NCBI RefSeq assembly: GCF_014192275.1
Contig: NZ_JACHXR010000002.1
Location: 456,330 to 520,329 of the forward strand
Reading direction: 5' to 3'
Source: Halomonas stenophila
GTDB taxonomy: Bacteria; Pseudomonadota; Gammaproteobacteria; Pseudomonadales; Halomonadaceae
Length of the DNA stretch: 64,000 nucleotides
Shown: in pieces, positions 17,287 to 26,153 of the stretch
Position numbering within the stretch: the stretch's first letter is position 1
How the letters are laid out: every line of letters starts with the position of its first letter
The notes under the pieces: generated by a model
Database searches by the model: none
What the model was told of the DNA's origin: nothing
The model's input: only the letters and a program-made list of their open reading frames with translations
Made by a program: the position numbers and the translations under genes

Positions 17287-17991
17287 ATGACCATGAAACC
17301 CTGGATGCCGGTTGTCCTGGCATTGGCAGTCGGCCTCGCCGCTTGTGGCGATGGCGATGACGAAAGCACTCCCGCCGAGGCGTCGAGTGAGAGCCCGGCT
17401 GCCCCCGCGCAGTCTCCCGAGGCCGCCCCGACCGACGGCGAGGCGGCAAGCGCCACGGCGGATGAGAGCGACGGCGAGGCGGCAAGTGCCACGTCGACCG
17501 AGGGCGAGACTTCGGACGAGGCCGCCCTGGACGACGCGCCGGCCGCCGACACCTTGAGCGAGGAGGCCGCGCTGCCCGGCGAGGCCAGCAGCGAAGATGT
17601 CGACAAGATCCTGGAGGAGACCGATCGTCGCTTCGAGGAGGCTCAGCGCAAGATCGACGAGCAATTCGAGGAGGTCGAGCGCCAGACACCCGAGGCGGCC
17701 TCCGAGCCGGCCGAGGGTTCCGAGCTCGACGAGGCGCTGTCGGACGATGCCGAGATGTCGGACTTCGACGAGCTGGAGGGGTCCTCGGATCCCGAGGTAC
17801 AGAAGATCCTCGAGGAGACCGAGCGACGCTTCCAGGAGGCCAGCAAGAAGATCGACGAGCAGTTCGAGCAGGCCGAGCAGGAAGTGCCCAGCGAGATTCG
17901 CGAGTCCACCGACGTCGAGGACTCCGCGACGCAGGACGACGACGGGAGCGCCTCCGACGGGGAGGCCGCGACCGGGGAGTCGACGCCCTGA
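17287..17991 (+). CDS. Acidic lipoprotein with a duplicated coiled-coil segment
   Basis: A 234-residue lipoprotein: signal peptide with lipobox LAAC (Cys20). Residues 21-100 are a low-complexity Ala/Ser/Glu/Asp region containing two DGEAASAT copies. Two near-identical 33-residue helical segments, 104-136 and 170-202, share K-I-L-E-E-T-x-R-R-F and K-I-D-E-Q-F-E cores, separated by an acidic linker. The protein is strongly acidic, as expected for an envelope protein of a halophile. I do not recognise the family. ATG 17287 follows AAGGGAG; ATG 17293 follows AGAAGG and is equally plausible. Confidence 0.75.
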   Translation: MTMKPWMPVVLALAVGLAACGDGDDESTPAEASSESPAAPAQSPEAAPTDGEAASATADESDGEAASATSTEGETSDEAALDDAPAADTLSEEAALPGEASSEDVDKILEETDRRFEEAQRKIDEQFEEVERQTPEAASEPAEGSELDEALSDDAEMSDFDELEGSSDPEVQKILEETERRFQEASKKIDEQFEQAEQEVPSEIRESTDVEDSATQDDDGSASDGEAATGESTP

Positions 17992-18006
17992 GCGACCGCC
18001 CATGAA

Positions 18007-18031
18007 AAAGGCCCGCCGATGGCGGGCCTTT
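18007..18031. terminator. Bidirectional intrinsic terminator
   Basis: AAAGGCCCGCC (18007-18017) and GGCGGGCCTTT (18021-18031) enclose a 3-base loop between the lipoprotein and cold-shock genes. On the minus strand the stem is followed by a T-run (complement of the A-run at 18005-18009), a good intrinsic terminator for the cold-shock gene. Confidence 0.8.
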
Positions 18032-18083
18032 CCTGGTGCCGATGCTGGAGATCGGCGCCGGGCGTCAACGCGGTATCACGACC

Positions 18084-18290
18084 TCAGTCGGTGACCCGGA
18101 TGTTGGAGGCCTGAAGGCCCTTCTTGCCCTGGGTGACCTCGAAGGTGACCTTCTGACCATCTTGCAGGGACTTGAAACCTTCAGCCTGAATCTCGGAGAA
18201 GTGAGCGAACAGGTCATCACCGCCGTCGTCCGGAGAGATGAAGCCATAGCCCTTGGTGTCGTTGAACCACTTGACAGTGCCAGTTGCCAT
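18084..18290 (-). CDS. Cold-shock domain protein (CspA family)
   Basis: A 68-residue single-domain nucleic-acid chaperone. RNP1 is KGYGFI (13-18) and RNP2 is LFAHF (27-31), where many family members have VFVHF. It starts [23 protein letters not shown] precedes the ATG at 18290. A candidate promoter lies about 170 bases upstream, giving the long 5' leader seen in cold-regulated members; without expression data it could equally be constitutive. Confidence 0.95.
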   Translation of the reverse strand: MATGTVKWFNDTKGYGFISPDDGGDDLFAHFSEIQAEGFKSLQDGQKVTFEVTQGKKGLQASNIRVTD

Positions 18291-18457
18291 TGTCGATTTC
18301 CTTAACTAACTAAATGATGGTGCTGGGCCGGCCCGGTCGAGGGACCGCACCGCGAGCCCGTAGTGCGTGGGCAAGACAAGGAAGAAGTGCGCACCGGGTA
18401 TATCGAAGGAATCGAAGTACAACTGACGACTTTTCTGCTTGCTGACCAACGCAGCGG

Positions 18458-18486
18458 ATAGTGCATCAGCGCCAGGGTTGCGTCAA
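18458..18486 (-). promoter_or_regulatory. Promoter of the cold-shock gene
   Basis: On the minus strand TTGACG (18486-18481), a 17-base spacer and CACTAT (18463-18458) form a sigma-70-like promoter. Transcription would start near 18451, leaving an untranslated leader of about 160 bases before the start codon, typical of cspA-type mRNAs. Confidence 0.5.
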
Positions 18487-18543
18487 CCGAGTGCCGCAGG
18501 GAGACTGGTGCTTCCGCCCGCAAGGTCACTGTAGATCGAAAGC

Positions 18544-18566
18544 CCCCGGTCGTCCAGCGACCGGGG
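18544..18566. repeat. Hairpin upstream of the TM2 gene
   Basis: CCCCGGTCG (18544-18552) and CGACCGGGG (18558-18566) form a 9-bp stem with a 5-base loop about 30 bases before the TM2 start codon. It could be a leader structure of that mRNA; its role is unknown. Confidence 0.4.
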
Positions 18567-18596
18567 AGACCGGAACGGCATAAGACGAGACTCGAC

Positions 18597-19022
18597 ATGA
18601 CCCACACCCGCATCGCTTTCCAGGACACCCACAGCAAGGTGGTCGGCTACCTGCTGTGGCTCTTCGGCTTCCTCGGCGCCCACCGTTTCTACTACGGCAA
18701 GCCGGTCACCGGCACTATCTGGTTCTTCACCCTGGGGCTGCTCGGGATCGGCTGGCTGATCGACCTGTTCCTGATCCCCGCCATGGACCGCCAGGCGGAT
18801 CTGCGCTTCCAGGCCGGGCCGACCAATTACACCCTGGCCTGGCTGCTGCTGACCTTCCTCGGGGTCTTCGGCATCCACCGTTTCTATCTCGGCAAGTGGT
18901 TTACCGGCCTCGTCTACCTGTGCACCCTGGGGCTGTTCGGCCTGGGGGTGCTCTATGATTTCTGGACCCTCAACGACCAGATCTCCATGCGCCACACCCG
19001 GCGCGGCATCTTCAACGACTGA
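18597..19022 (+). CDS. Double TM2-domain membrane protein
   Basis: A 141-residue protein with two TM2 units: KVVGYLLWLFGFLGAHRFYYGK (about 13-34) and LAWLLLTFLGVFGIHRFYLGK (about 80-100), each with the G-x-H-R-F-Y-x-G-K turn and a second hydrophobic helix ending in an aspartate-bearing W-x-x-D segment. TM2 proteins are membrane proteins of unclear function. Most have one unit, so this looks like an internal duplication. ATG at 18597. The LysE exporter gene follows after 11 bases. Confidence 0.88.
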   Translation: MTHTRIAFQDTHSKVVGYLLWLFGFLGAHRFYYGKPVTGTIWFFTLGLLGIGWLIDLFLIPAMDRQADLRFQAGPTNYTLAWLLLTFLGVFGIHRFYLGKWFTGLVYLCTLGLFGLGVLYDFWTLNDQISMRHTRRGIFND

Positions 19023-19033
19023 GGCCCCCGGCC

Positions 19034-19678
19034 ATGCTCCTCGACAGCCAGTTCTGGCCGTTCCTGGTGGCCATCACCCTGCTCAGCATCACGCCGGGCG
19101 TGGATACCCTGCTGGTGATCCGCAATACCGCCCGGGGCGGGCCGGGGGACGGCGTGCTGACCAGTCTGGGGATCTGCAGCGGCCTGTTCGTGCATGCCGC
19201 CGTCTCGGCGCTGGGCATCTCGCTGATCCTGCTGCAGTCGGCATGGGCCATCGGGATGCTGAAGCTCGCCGGCGCCGGCTACCTGATCTGGCTGGGGGTG
19301 GGCGCCCTGCGCGCGGCACGGCGTGGCCAGGGCCTGCCGGTGGCGGGGGTCGTCGGCGAGTCCGCCCGGGTGCCCGCCTGGCGACCGCTGCGCGAGGGGC
19401 TGCTGTCCAACGTGCTCAACCCCAAGACGGTGGTCTTCTACATGGCCTTCCTGCCCCAGTTCATCGCCCCGGGGGACCCGGCGCTGGCCAAGTCGCTGTG
19501 GCTGGCCGGGATCCACTTCCTGGTCGCCAACCTGTGGCAGGTCGCCGTGGCGGTGCTGGTGGGACGCGCCGGACGCTGGCTGGCGAGCGCGGCCTTCTCT
19601 CGCTGGCTCAATGCGGTGACCGGCGGGGTCCTGATGGCCTTCGGGGTCAAGCTGGCCATGACGCGCGCCCCCGGCTGA
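19034..19678 (+). CDS. LysE/RhtB-family amino-acid exporter
   Basis: A 214-residue inner-membrane protein with six hydrophobic segments. The family motif ITPGVDTLLVIRNTARGGPGDGVLTSLGICSG (about 18-50) and the LLSNVLNPKTVVFYMAFLPQFI segment (about 120-140) are typical of LysE/RhtB exporters of amino acids such as lysine, threonine or homoserine lactone. Substrate unknown. ATG 19034 follows the TM2 gene by 11 bases, so the two may form an operon. Confidence 0.9.
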   Translation: MLLDSQFWPFLVAITLLSITPGVDTLLVIRNTARGGPGDGVLTSLGICSGLFVHAAVSALGISLILLQSAWAIGMLKLAGAGYLIWLGVGALRAARRGQGLPVAGVVGESARVPAWRPLREGLLSNVLNPKTVVFYMAFLPQFIAPGDPALAKSLWLAGIHFLVANLWQVAVAVLVGRAGRWLASAAFSRWLNAVTGGVLMAFGVKLAMTRAPG

Positions 19679-19701
19679 GGTCGTGCCTGCCCCATACCCT
19701 G

Positions 19702-19727
19702 ACGGCCCCGGCATCTGCCGGGGCCGT
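19702..19727. terminator. Bidirectional hairpin terminator
   Basis: ACGGCCCCGGCA (19702-19713) and its complement (19716-19727) lie between the convergent LysE and lytic transglycosylase genes. The stem is 11-12 bp; T-runs are absent. Confidence 0.6.
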
Positions 19728-19748
19728 CGCGTTGAGGGGACGGTGGTC

Positions 19749-21698
19749 CTAGTGGCGGGCCAGCAGCGAGCCGTCGTAGCGCATGCTCTGCTCCGCCGGG
19801 GTCAGCAGGGAGATCCCCTGGGTCGCGCCACCCTGGGCCAGGCTGGCGAAGATCACCCGGTAGGTCAGCACCGCCTGCACGTAGTGGCGCGTCTCACGGA
19901 AGGGAATGCTCTCGACGAACAGGTCGAAGGCCTCGGGGGCTTCCTTGAGCCAGCGGTCGACCCGATGCGGGCCGGCGTTGTAGGCGGCGGTGGCGGCCAG
20001 GCGATTGCCGCGGTAGCGGGCGAGCATCTCGCCGATATAGGTGCTGCCCAGGCGGATATTCACGGCCGGCTCCAGCACGCCATAGGGCCCCGGGTCGTCG
20101 AGGCCCAGCCGGCGGCTGACCTGGGCGGCGGTGGCCGGCATCAGCTGCATCAGGCCCCGGGCGCCGGCCGGAGAGAGCGCCTCGGGGTTGTAGGCGCTCT
20201 CGCGGCGGGCGATCCCCATCAGCAGGTAGGGATCGACGCCGGTGACCTCGCCCCAGCGCAGGAAGTGGTCGCGGTAGGCCTCGGGGAAGCGCCACTCCAG
20301 GGCATCCCACAGCTTCGCGGCGATGGTGGTCTGCACCAGGCGGGCGTGCCAGCCTTGCCGTTGGGCATAATCGGCCATGGCTCGAGCTTCCTCGAGGGTG
20401 GCCCGAGCCGCCGCGGCGTACCATTCGCTGGCGGCCAGTCCCGGCTCGCCGATCCGCAGCAGGGCCTCGGTGCGTCTGACCGGCGGCCAGTCGGCGATGG
20501 CCCGACGCCGGGCCGCGTCGAAGTGGTTGCGCTCCAGGTTGAGGGCATACGGCTGGCCGAGCCGGTCGGCGGCGGCGAAACCGTAGAAGTCGCGCTCCCC
20601 GGCGGCCCGCCGATAGGCCGCCTGGGCGGTGGCATCGTCGCCGCGCTGTTCGTGGGCGCGGGCCAGCCAGTATTGCCAGCGGGCCTCGCCGCGCGCTGCC
20701 TCGGGGAGCCGCGCGATCCAGTCGATCACGCCCGCCCAGTCGCGGTCGGTCAGCGCCACCCGGGTGCGCAGCTCGAACAGCTCGCTGTCGGCCAGCCGCG
20801 GCAGGACGCCGTCGACCCAGCCGCGGTTCTGATCGATATCGCGGACCAGGGAGTAGAAGGCCAGGTCATGCTCGATGGCCTCGCGGTGCGTGTCGTCGAT
20901 GGTCAGGCTCGGCGCCACCTTGCGCCAGGCCTCCAGGGCCGCTTCGGTGTCCGCGCGGGTGAAGCCATGCATGGCGGCGGCGAACAGCGCCCCGCTGCCC
21001 CGGCATTCGGGGCCGAGGCAGGCGGGCACCCGGGTGATCGCCGAGAAGTCGCCCTGCAGGCGATCCAGGGCGGTCCGGGCGTCGTCCCAGTCATCGCCGA
21101 GCAGGCCCCCGAGGTAGCTCACCATGCCCGTCTCGCCATCCTGCCAGGCCAGGGTCAGGCGCTCCCAGATGTCCTCCGGGCCGATCTCGCCCCTCGCCCG
21201 CAGGGTATCGAAGAGGGGGTCGCAGGCATCCGGCTGGGAACGGCCGACCGCCCACAGCCGGCGGCCACCTTCGGCGGCCGCCTGGGGCGCCTCGTCCAGC
21301 AGGGCGATATAGTAATGGCACTGGCGTGCGGTGCCCGAGGGCTCGCCGTCGGCCACGGCGAGCAGGCGCCGGTAGCGGCCGGCCTCGCCATAGGCCGAGA
21401 TGGCCTGTCCGCGCATCCAGCCGGCCAGCGGCGAGTCGGCATGGCGCTCGAGGAAGGCCCCCACCTCGCCGGGCTCGGCGGCGGGCAGGCGCGCCTTGAG
21501 GCGATGGTAGTCGACATAGCCGGCCAGGACATGGTCCTCGATGGCGGCCCGGTCGATGGCCGACCAGCGGTGCTGGCGCGCCGCCTGGAGCGAATCGCGC
21601 ATGGCGCGGTCGCCGGGCTCGGCGTGGACGGCCGCTGGCAGGCAGAGCAGGGCGGCGGTCAGCAGGGACTTCCAGGGAACAAGGGGGTACCTTGGCAT
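19749..21698 (-). CDS. slt: Soluble lytic murein transglycosylase
   Basis: A 649-residue periplasmic enzyme of the Slt70 type that cleaves peptidoglycan glycan strands to 1,6-anhydro products. A signal peptide ends near AAVHA (about residue 27). The long helical superhelix (U and L domains) fills about 30-470. The C-terminal SLT domain holds RRESAYNP with catalytic Glu500, then [13 protein letters not shown] and [13 protein letters not shown]. The start at 21698 is set by the signal peptide; an ATG at 21749 precedes it in frame. Length matches E. coli Slt (645). Divergent from the DUF1232 gene. Confidence 0.93.
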   Translation of the reverse strand: MPRYPLVPWKSLLTAALLCLPAAVHAEPGDRAMRDSLQAARQHRWSAIDRAAIEDHVLAGYVDYHRLKARLPAAEPGEVGAFLERHADSPLAGWMRGQAISAYGEAGRYRRLLAVADGEPSGTARQCHYYIALLDEAPQAAAEGGRRLWAVGRSQPDACDPLFDTLRARGEIGPEDIWERLTLAWQDGETGMVSYLGGLLGDDWDDARTALDRLQGDFSAITRVPACLGPECRGSGALFAAAMHGFTRADTEAALEAWRKVAPSLTIDDTHREAIEHDLAFYSLVRDIDQNRGWVDGVLPRLADSELFELRTRVALTDRDWAGVIDWIARLPEAARGEARWQYWLARAHEQRGDDATAQAAYRRAAGERDFYGFAAADRLGQPYALNLERNHFDAARRRAIADWPPVRRTEALLRIGEPGLAASEWYAAAARATLEEARAMADYAQRQGWHARLVQTTIAAKLWDALEWRFPEAYRDHFLRWGEVTGVDPYLLMGIARRESAYNPEALSPAGARGLMQLMPATAAQVSRRLGLDDPGPYGVLEPAVNIRLGSTYIGEMLARYRGNRLAATAAYNAGPHRVDRWLKEAPEAFDLFVESIPFRETRHYVQAVLTYRVIFASLAQGGATQGISLLTPAEQSMRYDGSLLARH

Positions 21699-21851
21699 CG
21701 TGTCGCCTCGTGGGTTGTGCTGGCGTGGTCCGGTGGACGGGGCCACCATGGTCGCCCATGGCGGGAGGCTTGAGTAGTGTCGTCGCTGGCCGACGCCCGG
21801 CGACTCTCTTATCGTTTAGCGGCAATCCCCGTTGCCGGCAAGGAGAACGAG

Positions 21852-22190
21852 ATGGCTGGTTTCAATGGTCTGGCGCTGCTCCAGCGCCTCAAGCAGCGCT
21901 CCCGGGCGCTGGGGCAGATGCGCCGCGCCCTGCGCCTGTTCGGCCCGATGCTGGCCGACGTGGTCCGCGGCCGCTACCGGCCGGTGCCCTGGTCGGCGCT
22001 GCTGTGGATGCTCGCGGCCCTGGCCTACCTGCTCTCGCCGCTGGACCTGATTCCCGATGTCCTGCTGCTGCTGGGCCTGGCGGACGACGTGGTGGTGGTC
22101 GGCTGGCTGCTGACCCGCGTCGACCGCAGCCTGGCCGACTATCGCGCCTGGAAGGAGGGCGACGACGACGCGGCGGGGGGCGATGCTTGA
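21852..22190 (+). CDS. DUF1232 (YkvA-like) membrane protein
   Basis: A 112-residue protein with the DUF1232 core [33 protein letters not shown] (about 59-92), a hydrophobic hairpin with the conserved S-P-x-D-x-I-P-D motif. Function unknown. The ATG at 21852 follows AAGGAG at 7 bases; an upstream in-frame ATG at 21777 has no ribosome binding site. Its stop codon (22188-22190) lies inside the -35 element of the htpG heat-shock promoter. Confidence 0.88.
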   Translation: MAGFNGLALLQRLKQRSRALGQMRRALRLFGPMLADVVRGRYRPVPWSALLWMLAALAYLLSPLDLIPDVLLLLGLADDVVVVGWLLTRVDRSLADYRAWKEGDDDAAGGDA

Positions 22191-22213
22191 AAAAACCGCG
22201 GCGGTCCCCATAT
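22186..22213 (+). promoter_or_regulatory. Sigma-32 promoter of htpG
   Basis: CTTGAAA (22186-22192), a 13-base spacer and CCCCATAT (22206-22213) match the RpoH consensus completely. It lies 64 bases before the htpG start and overlaps the last codons of the upstream gene. Confidence 0.85.
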
Positions 22214-22276
22214 CGACGGAAGCCAATCACCGGTGGCCTCGCCACCGCCGTTTCGTCGACAAGGGGTCCGAGACAC

Positions 22277-24181
22277 ATGACCACTGCCACCCATGAAGAG
22301 ACCCTCGGCTTCCAGACCGAGGTCAAGCAACTGCTCCACCTGATGATCCATTCCCTGTACTCCAACAGGGAGATCTTCCTGCGCGAGCTGATCTCCAATG
22401 CCGCGGATGCCTGCGACAAGCTGCGCTACCAGGCCCTGGACAACGACGCCATCTACGAGGGTGACAGCGAGCTGCGCATCGAGATCGAGCACGACGCCGA
22501 GGCCGGCACCGTCACCGTGCGCGACAACGGCATCGGCATGAGCCGCGACGAGGTGATCGAGAACCTCGGCACCATCGCCCGCAGCGGTACCGCCGAGTTC
22601 CTCAAGCAGCTCTCCGGTGAGCAGCAGAAGGATGCCCGGCTGATCGGCCAGTTCGGCGTCGGCTTCTATTCCGGCTTCATCGTCGCCGACGACATCACCG
22701 TGCGCACCCGCAAGGCGGGCGCCGACCCGGGCGAGGGTGTCGAGTGGCACTCCAGGGGCGAGGGCGAGTTCACCGTGGCCGATCTCGAGCGCGAGGTCCA
22801 CGGCACCGAGATCGTCCTGCACCTCAAGGAGGATGCCCGCGAGTTCGCCGACGACTTCCGCCTGCAGAGCCTGGTGCGCAAGTACTCCGACCATATCGAG
22901 GTGCCGGTGCGCATGCCGAAGGTCGAGAAGGCGCGCGACGAGGAGGGCAACGAGATCGAGGGCAGCGAGACCACGACCTGGGAGACCGTCAACGAGGCCA
23001 CAGCGCTGTGGGTACGCCCCAAGAGCGAGCTCACCGACGAGGAGTACAAGGCCTTCTACAAGCACGTGGCCCACGACTTCTCGGACCCGCTGACCTGGAG
23101 CCACAACAAGGTCGAGGGCAAGCTCGAGTACATCAGCCTGCTCTACGTGCCGGGCCGGGCGCCCTTCGACCTCTATGAGCGCGACGGCGCCCGGGGGGTC
23201 AAGCTCTACGTGCAGCGCGTCTTCATCATGGACGACGCCGAGCAGTTCCTGCCGCTCTACCTGCGCTTCATCAAGGGCGTGCTGGACACCCGCGACCTGT
23301 CGCTGAACGTCTCCCGCGAGCTGCTGCAGCAGGACCCGCAGGTCGAGAAGATCAAGTCGGCGCTGACCAAGCGCGCCCTGGACATGCTCAAGAAGCTGGC
23401 CAAGGACGGCGAGGCCTACCAGACCTTCTGGAACACCTTCGGCAGCGTGCTCAAGGAAGGCCCGGCGGAGGACCACGCCAACCGCGAGAAGATCGCCGGC
23501 CTGCTGCGCTTCTCCACCACCCACACCGACAGCGCCACCCAGGACCAGTCGCTGGCCGACTACGTCTCGCGCATGAAGGACGGTCAGGAGAAGATCTACT
23601 ACATCGTCGCCGACGGCTTCAATGCGGCCAAGTCGAGCCCGCATCTGGAGATCTTCCGCAAGAAGGGCATCGAGGTGCTGCTGCTCCACGACCGCATCGA
23701 CGAGTGGCTGATGAGTCACCTCACCGAGTTCGAGGGCAAGTCCTTCGTCGACGTGGCCAAGGGCGACCTGGACCTCGGCGAGATCGAGGACGAGGACGAG
23801 AAGAAGGCCCAGGAGGAGACCGCCAAGGCCAAGCAGGACCTGGTCAAGCGCGTCAAGGAGGCCCTGGGCGACGAGGTCCAGGAGGTCAAGGTGACCCATC
23901 GCCTGACCGATTCCCCGGCCTGCGTGGTGCTGCCCGAGCACGAGATGGGCTACCAGATGCGCCGCATCATGGAGGCTGCCGGCCAGCCGCTGCCCGAGGT
24001 CAAGCCGATCCTCGAGCTCAACCCCGAGCATGCCCTGGTGGCGCGCCTGGAGAGCGTCGAGGGCGACGGCTTCGGTGACCTGGCGCGGATCCTGCTCGAT
24101 CAGGCGATCATCGCCGAGGGCGGCCACCTCGACGACCCCGCCGCCTACGTGCGGCGCCTCAACGCCCTGTTGAGCGCCTGA
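22277..24181 (+). CDS. htpG: Molecular chaperone HtpG (Hsp90)
   Basis: A 634-residue Hsp90, cytoplasmic ATP-dependent chaperone. The N-terminal ATPase domain shows [41 protein letters not shown] and [11 protein letters not shown]; the middle domain starts near 230 with the conserved catalytic-loop Arg in NVSRELLQQ. There is no charged linker, as in bacterial HtpG. ATG at 22277; longer in-frame starts overlap the DUF1232 gene and are not credible. A consensus sigma-32 promoter shows it is heat-shock regulated. Two hairpins follow the stop. Confidence 0.98.
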   Translation: MTTATHEETLGFQTEVKQLLHLMIHSLYSNREIFLRELISNAADACDKLRYQALDNDAIYEGDSELRIEIEHDAEAGTVTVRDNGIGMSRDEVIENLGTIARSGTAEFLKQLSGEQQKDARLIGQFGVGFYSGFIVADDITVRTRKAGADPGEGVEWHSRGEGEFTVADLEREVHGTEIVLHLKEDAREFADDFRLQSLVRKYSDHIEVPVRMPKVEKARDEEGNEIEGSETTTWETVNEATALWVRPKSELTDEEYKAFYKHVAHDFSDPLTWSHNKVEGKLEYISLLYVPGRAPFDLYERDGARGVKLYVQRVFIMDDAEQFLPLYLRFIKGVLDTRDLSLNVSRELLQQDPQVEKIKSALTKRALDMLKKLAKDGEAYQTFWNTFGSVLKEGPAEDHANREKIAGLLRFSTTHTDSATQDQSLADYVSRMKDGQEKIYYIVADGFNAAKSSPHLEIFRKKGIEVLLLHDRIDEWLMSHLTEFEGKSFVDVAKGDLDLGEIEDEDEKKAQEETAKAKQDLVKRVKEALGDEVQEVKVTHRLTDSPACVVLPEHEMGYQMRRIMEAAGQPLPEVKPILELNPEHALVARLESVEGDGFGDLARILLDQAIIAEGGHLDDPAAYVRRLNALLSA

Positions 24182-24192
24182 AGGCCCCGCCC

Positions 24193-24218
24193 GGGACGCC
24201 ATCCACCGATGGCGTCCC
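24193..24218 (+). terminator. htpG terminator hairpin
   Basis: GGGACGCCAT (24193-24202) pairs with ATGGCGTCCC (24209-24218) around a 6-base loop, 11 bases past the htpG stop. It is followed by CTCCTT, a short pyrimidine tract. Confidence 0.65.
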
Positions 24219-24227
24219 CTCCTTGCC

Positions 24228-24253
24228 GCCGGCCGCCCCCAGGGGCGGCCGGC
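24228..24253 (+). terminator. Second hairpin after htpG
   Basis: GCCGGCCGCCCC (24228-24239) and its complement (24242-24253) form a GC-rich stem directly after the first terminator. It may be a back-up terminator. Confidence 0.4.
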
Positions 24254-24564
24254 GTGCGTTCAGGGCGCGTTCCCGTCGCCGTGACGCCGGGTCTCGCACG
24301 AGCCCCGGTACTCCCGCGCCTCCCCGGCGGTCCCCGGATCGCCTGGATACCTGCCCCAGGGCGGGCCTCGGGGATCGCCGCCGGGCCTCGCAAGACAATG
24401 CCCCTTGACGTTCGCGTCAACCTTGGCGTTGGTTTTCAGGACGATAACGACGACGTCTCCGACGCGACCGCCACCGTCATACGGCTTGAGAATCCTTAGC
24501 ATCTCAGGTATCACTGTCCGGCCTGGTTTATGCAAAATCTAAATACTATAGCGGGAGATCCATC
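24254..24564. other. Non-coding region before pntAB
   Basis: A gap of about 310 bases. It contains the inverted repeat TTGACG-TTCG-CGTCAA (24405-24420), and then becomes unusually AT-rich for this genome: 28 of 60 bases are G or C at 24481-24540. AT-rich bases 24527-24550 include a possible -10, TACTAT (24544-24549), just before the pntA ribosome binding site, but no good -35. No credible gene is present. Confidence 0.4.
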
Positions 24565-26136
24565 GTGAAGATTGGTGCACCCAAGGAGCGTGCATCCGGG
24601 GAGGCGCGTGTCGCGCTGACCCCGGAGAGCGCGCAGCAGATCCAGAAGCTGGGACACGAATGCCTGGTCGAGGCCGGCGCCGGTGAGGCCGCGGGCTTCG
24701 ACGACGCCGCCTACCGGGACGCCGGCGTCACCGTCATCGACGGTGCCGAGGCCCTCTGGGAGGCGGCCGACGTCGTCATCAAGGTCCGCGAGCCCTCCGA
24801 GGAGGAGGCCGGCTATCTGCGCAACGGACAGACCCTGATTTCCTTCTTCTGGCCGGCCCAGAACGAGGCCCTGCTCGAGCAGTGCCGCGACAAGGGCGCC
24901 AGCGTCATCGCCATGGACATGGTGCCGCGGATCTCGCGAGCCCAGAAGATGGACGCCCTGTCCTCCACCGCCAATATCGCCGGCTACCGGGCGGTGATCG
25001 AGGCCGGTAACCAGTTCGGGCGCTTCTTCACCGGCCAGGTGACCGCCGCGGGCAAGGTGCCGCCGGCCAAGGTGCTGGTGGTCGGCGCCGGCGTGGCCGG
25101 CCTGGCCGCCATCGGGACCGCCACCAGCCTCGGCGCCGTGGTACGGGCCTTCGACGTGCGTCCCGAGGTGGCCGAGCAGATCGAGTCCATGGGCGCCGAG
25201 TTCCTGTTCCTCGACTTCGAGGACAGCCAGGACGGGTCGGGCACCGGCGGCTATGCGGCGCCCTCGAGCCCCGAGTTCCGCGAGAAGCAGCTGGCGCTGT
25301 TCCGCGAGCAGGCCCCGGACATCGACATCGTCATCACCACGGCGCTGATTCCCGGTCGGCCGGCGCCCAAGCTGTGGCTCGAGGACATGGTCAAGGCCAT
25401 GAAGCCGGGCTCGGTGATCGTCGACCTGGCCGCCGAGAAGGGCGGCAACTGCGACCTGACGGTGCCGGACCAGCGCATCGTCACCGACAACGGCGTGATC
25501 GTGGTCGGCTACACCGACTTCCCGTCGCGGATGGCGACCCAGGCCTCGCTGCTGTATGCCACCAACGTCCGTCACATGCTGACCGATCTGACGCCCGACA
25601 AGGACGGCCGGATCGACCACAACATGGACGACGACGTCATCCGCGGCGCCACCGTGACCCACGAGGGCGACATCACCTTCCCGCCGCCGCCGCCCAAGGT
25701 CCAGGCCATCGCCGCGGCCAAGCCCAAGCCCAAGGAGCCCGAGCCCACGCCGGAGGAGAAGAAGGCCGCCGAGCACACCGCCTTCGTCGCCCAGACCAAG
25801 CGCCAGGCCACCCTGCTCGGGGTCGGCGGGGCGCTGATGCTGCTGCTCGGCCAGGTGGCGCCGGCCTCCTTCATGCAGCACTTCATCGTCTTCGCCCTGG
25901 CCTGCTTCGTCGGCTTCCAGGTGATCTGGGGCGTCAGTCACTCGCTGCATACCCCGCTGATGGCGGTGACCAACGCCATCTCCAGCATCATCATTCTCGG
26001 GGCGATCCTGCAGATCGGTTCGGGCAGCCTCCTGGTGGTGCTGATGTCGGCGATCTCGGTGTTGATCGCTTCCATCAATATCGTGGGGGGCTTCCAGGTG
26101 ACACGCCGGATGCTCGCCATGTTCCAGAAATCCTGA
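24565..26136 (+). CDS. pntA: NAD(P) transhydrogenase alpha subunit
   Basis: A 523-residue proton-translocating transhydrogenase subunit, which with PntB moves hydride from NADH to NADP+ using the proton gradient. Domain I (about 1-375) starts [21 protein letters not shown] and holds the Rossmann motif [20 protein letters not shown] and [20 protein letters not shown]-like segment near 310-330. A Pro/Glu/Lys linker near 390-410 leads to three or four membrane helices at the C-terminus. It is the undivided E. coli type. GTG start at 24565, set by GGGAG 7 bases upstream. pntB follows after 17 bases. Confidence 0.96.
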   Translation: MKIGAPKERASGEARVALTPESAQQIQKLGHECLVEAGAGEAAGFDDAAYRDAGVTVIDGAEALWEAADVVIKVREPSEEEAGYLRNGQTLISFFWPAQNEALLEQCRDKGASVIAMDMVPRISRAQKMDALSSTANIAGYRAVIEAGNQFGRFFTGQVTAAGKVPPAKVLVVGAGVAGLAAIGTATSLGAVVRAFDVRPEVAEQIESMGAEFLFLDFEDSQDGSGTGGYAAPSSPEFREKQLALFREQAPDIDIVITTALIPGRPAPKLWLEDMVKAMKPGSVIVDLAAEKGGNCDLTVPDQRIVTDNGVIVVGYTDFPSRMATQASLLYATNVRHMLTDLTPDKDGRIDHNMDDDVIRGATVTHEGDITFPPPPPKVQAIAAAKPKPKEPEPTPEEKKAAEHTAFVAQTKRQATLLGVGGALMLLLGQVAPASFMQHFIVFALACFVGFQVIWGVSHSLHTPLMAVTNAISSIIILGAILQIGSGSLLVVLMSAISVLIASINIVGGFQVTRRMLAMFQKS

Positions 26137-26153
26137 GCGGCGGAGATTATTAG

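Noticed and set aside
19683-21773. Plus-strand open frame of 696 codons opposite the lytic transglycosylase
   Set aside because: The minus strand has a signal peptide and the full SLT catalytic motif. The opposite frame is a shadow.
24405-24420. TTGACG...CGTCAA as a -35 element for pntA
   Set aside because: No suitable -10 lies 16-18 bases downstream, and the start codon is 145 bases away. It remains only an inverted repeat.
24209-24499. Short open frame between htpG and pntA
   Set aside because: It begins within the htpG terminators and has no ribosome binding site; its composition is typical of non-coding high-GC DNA.
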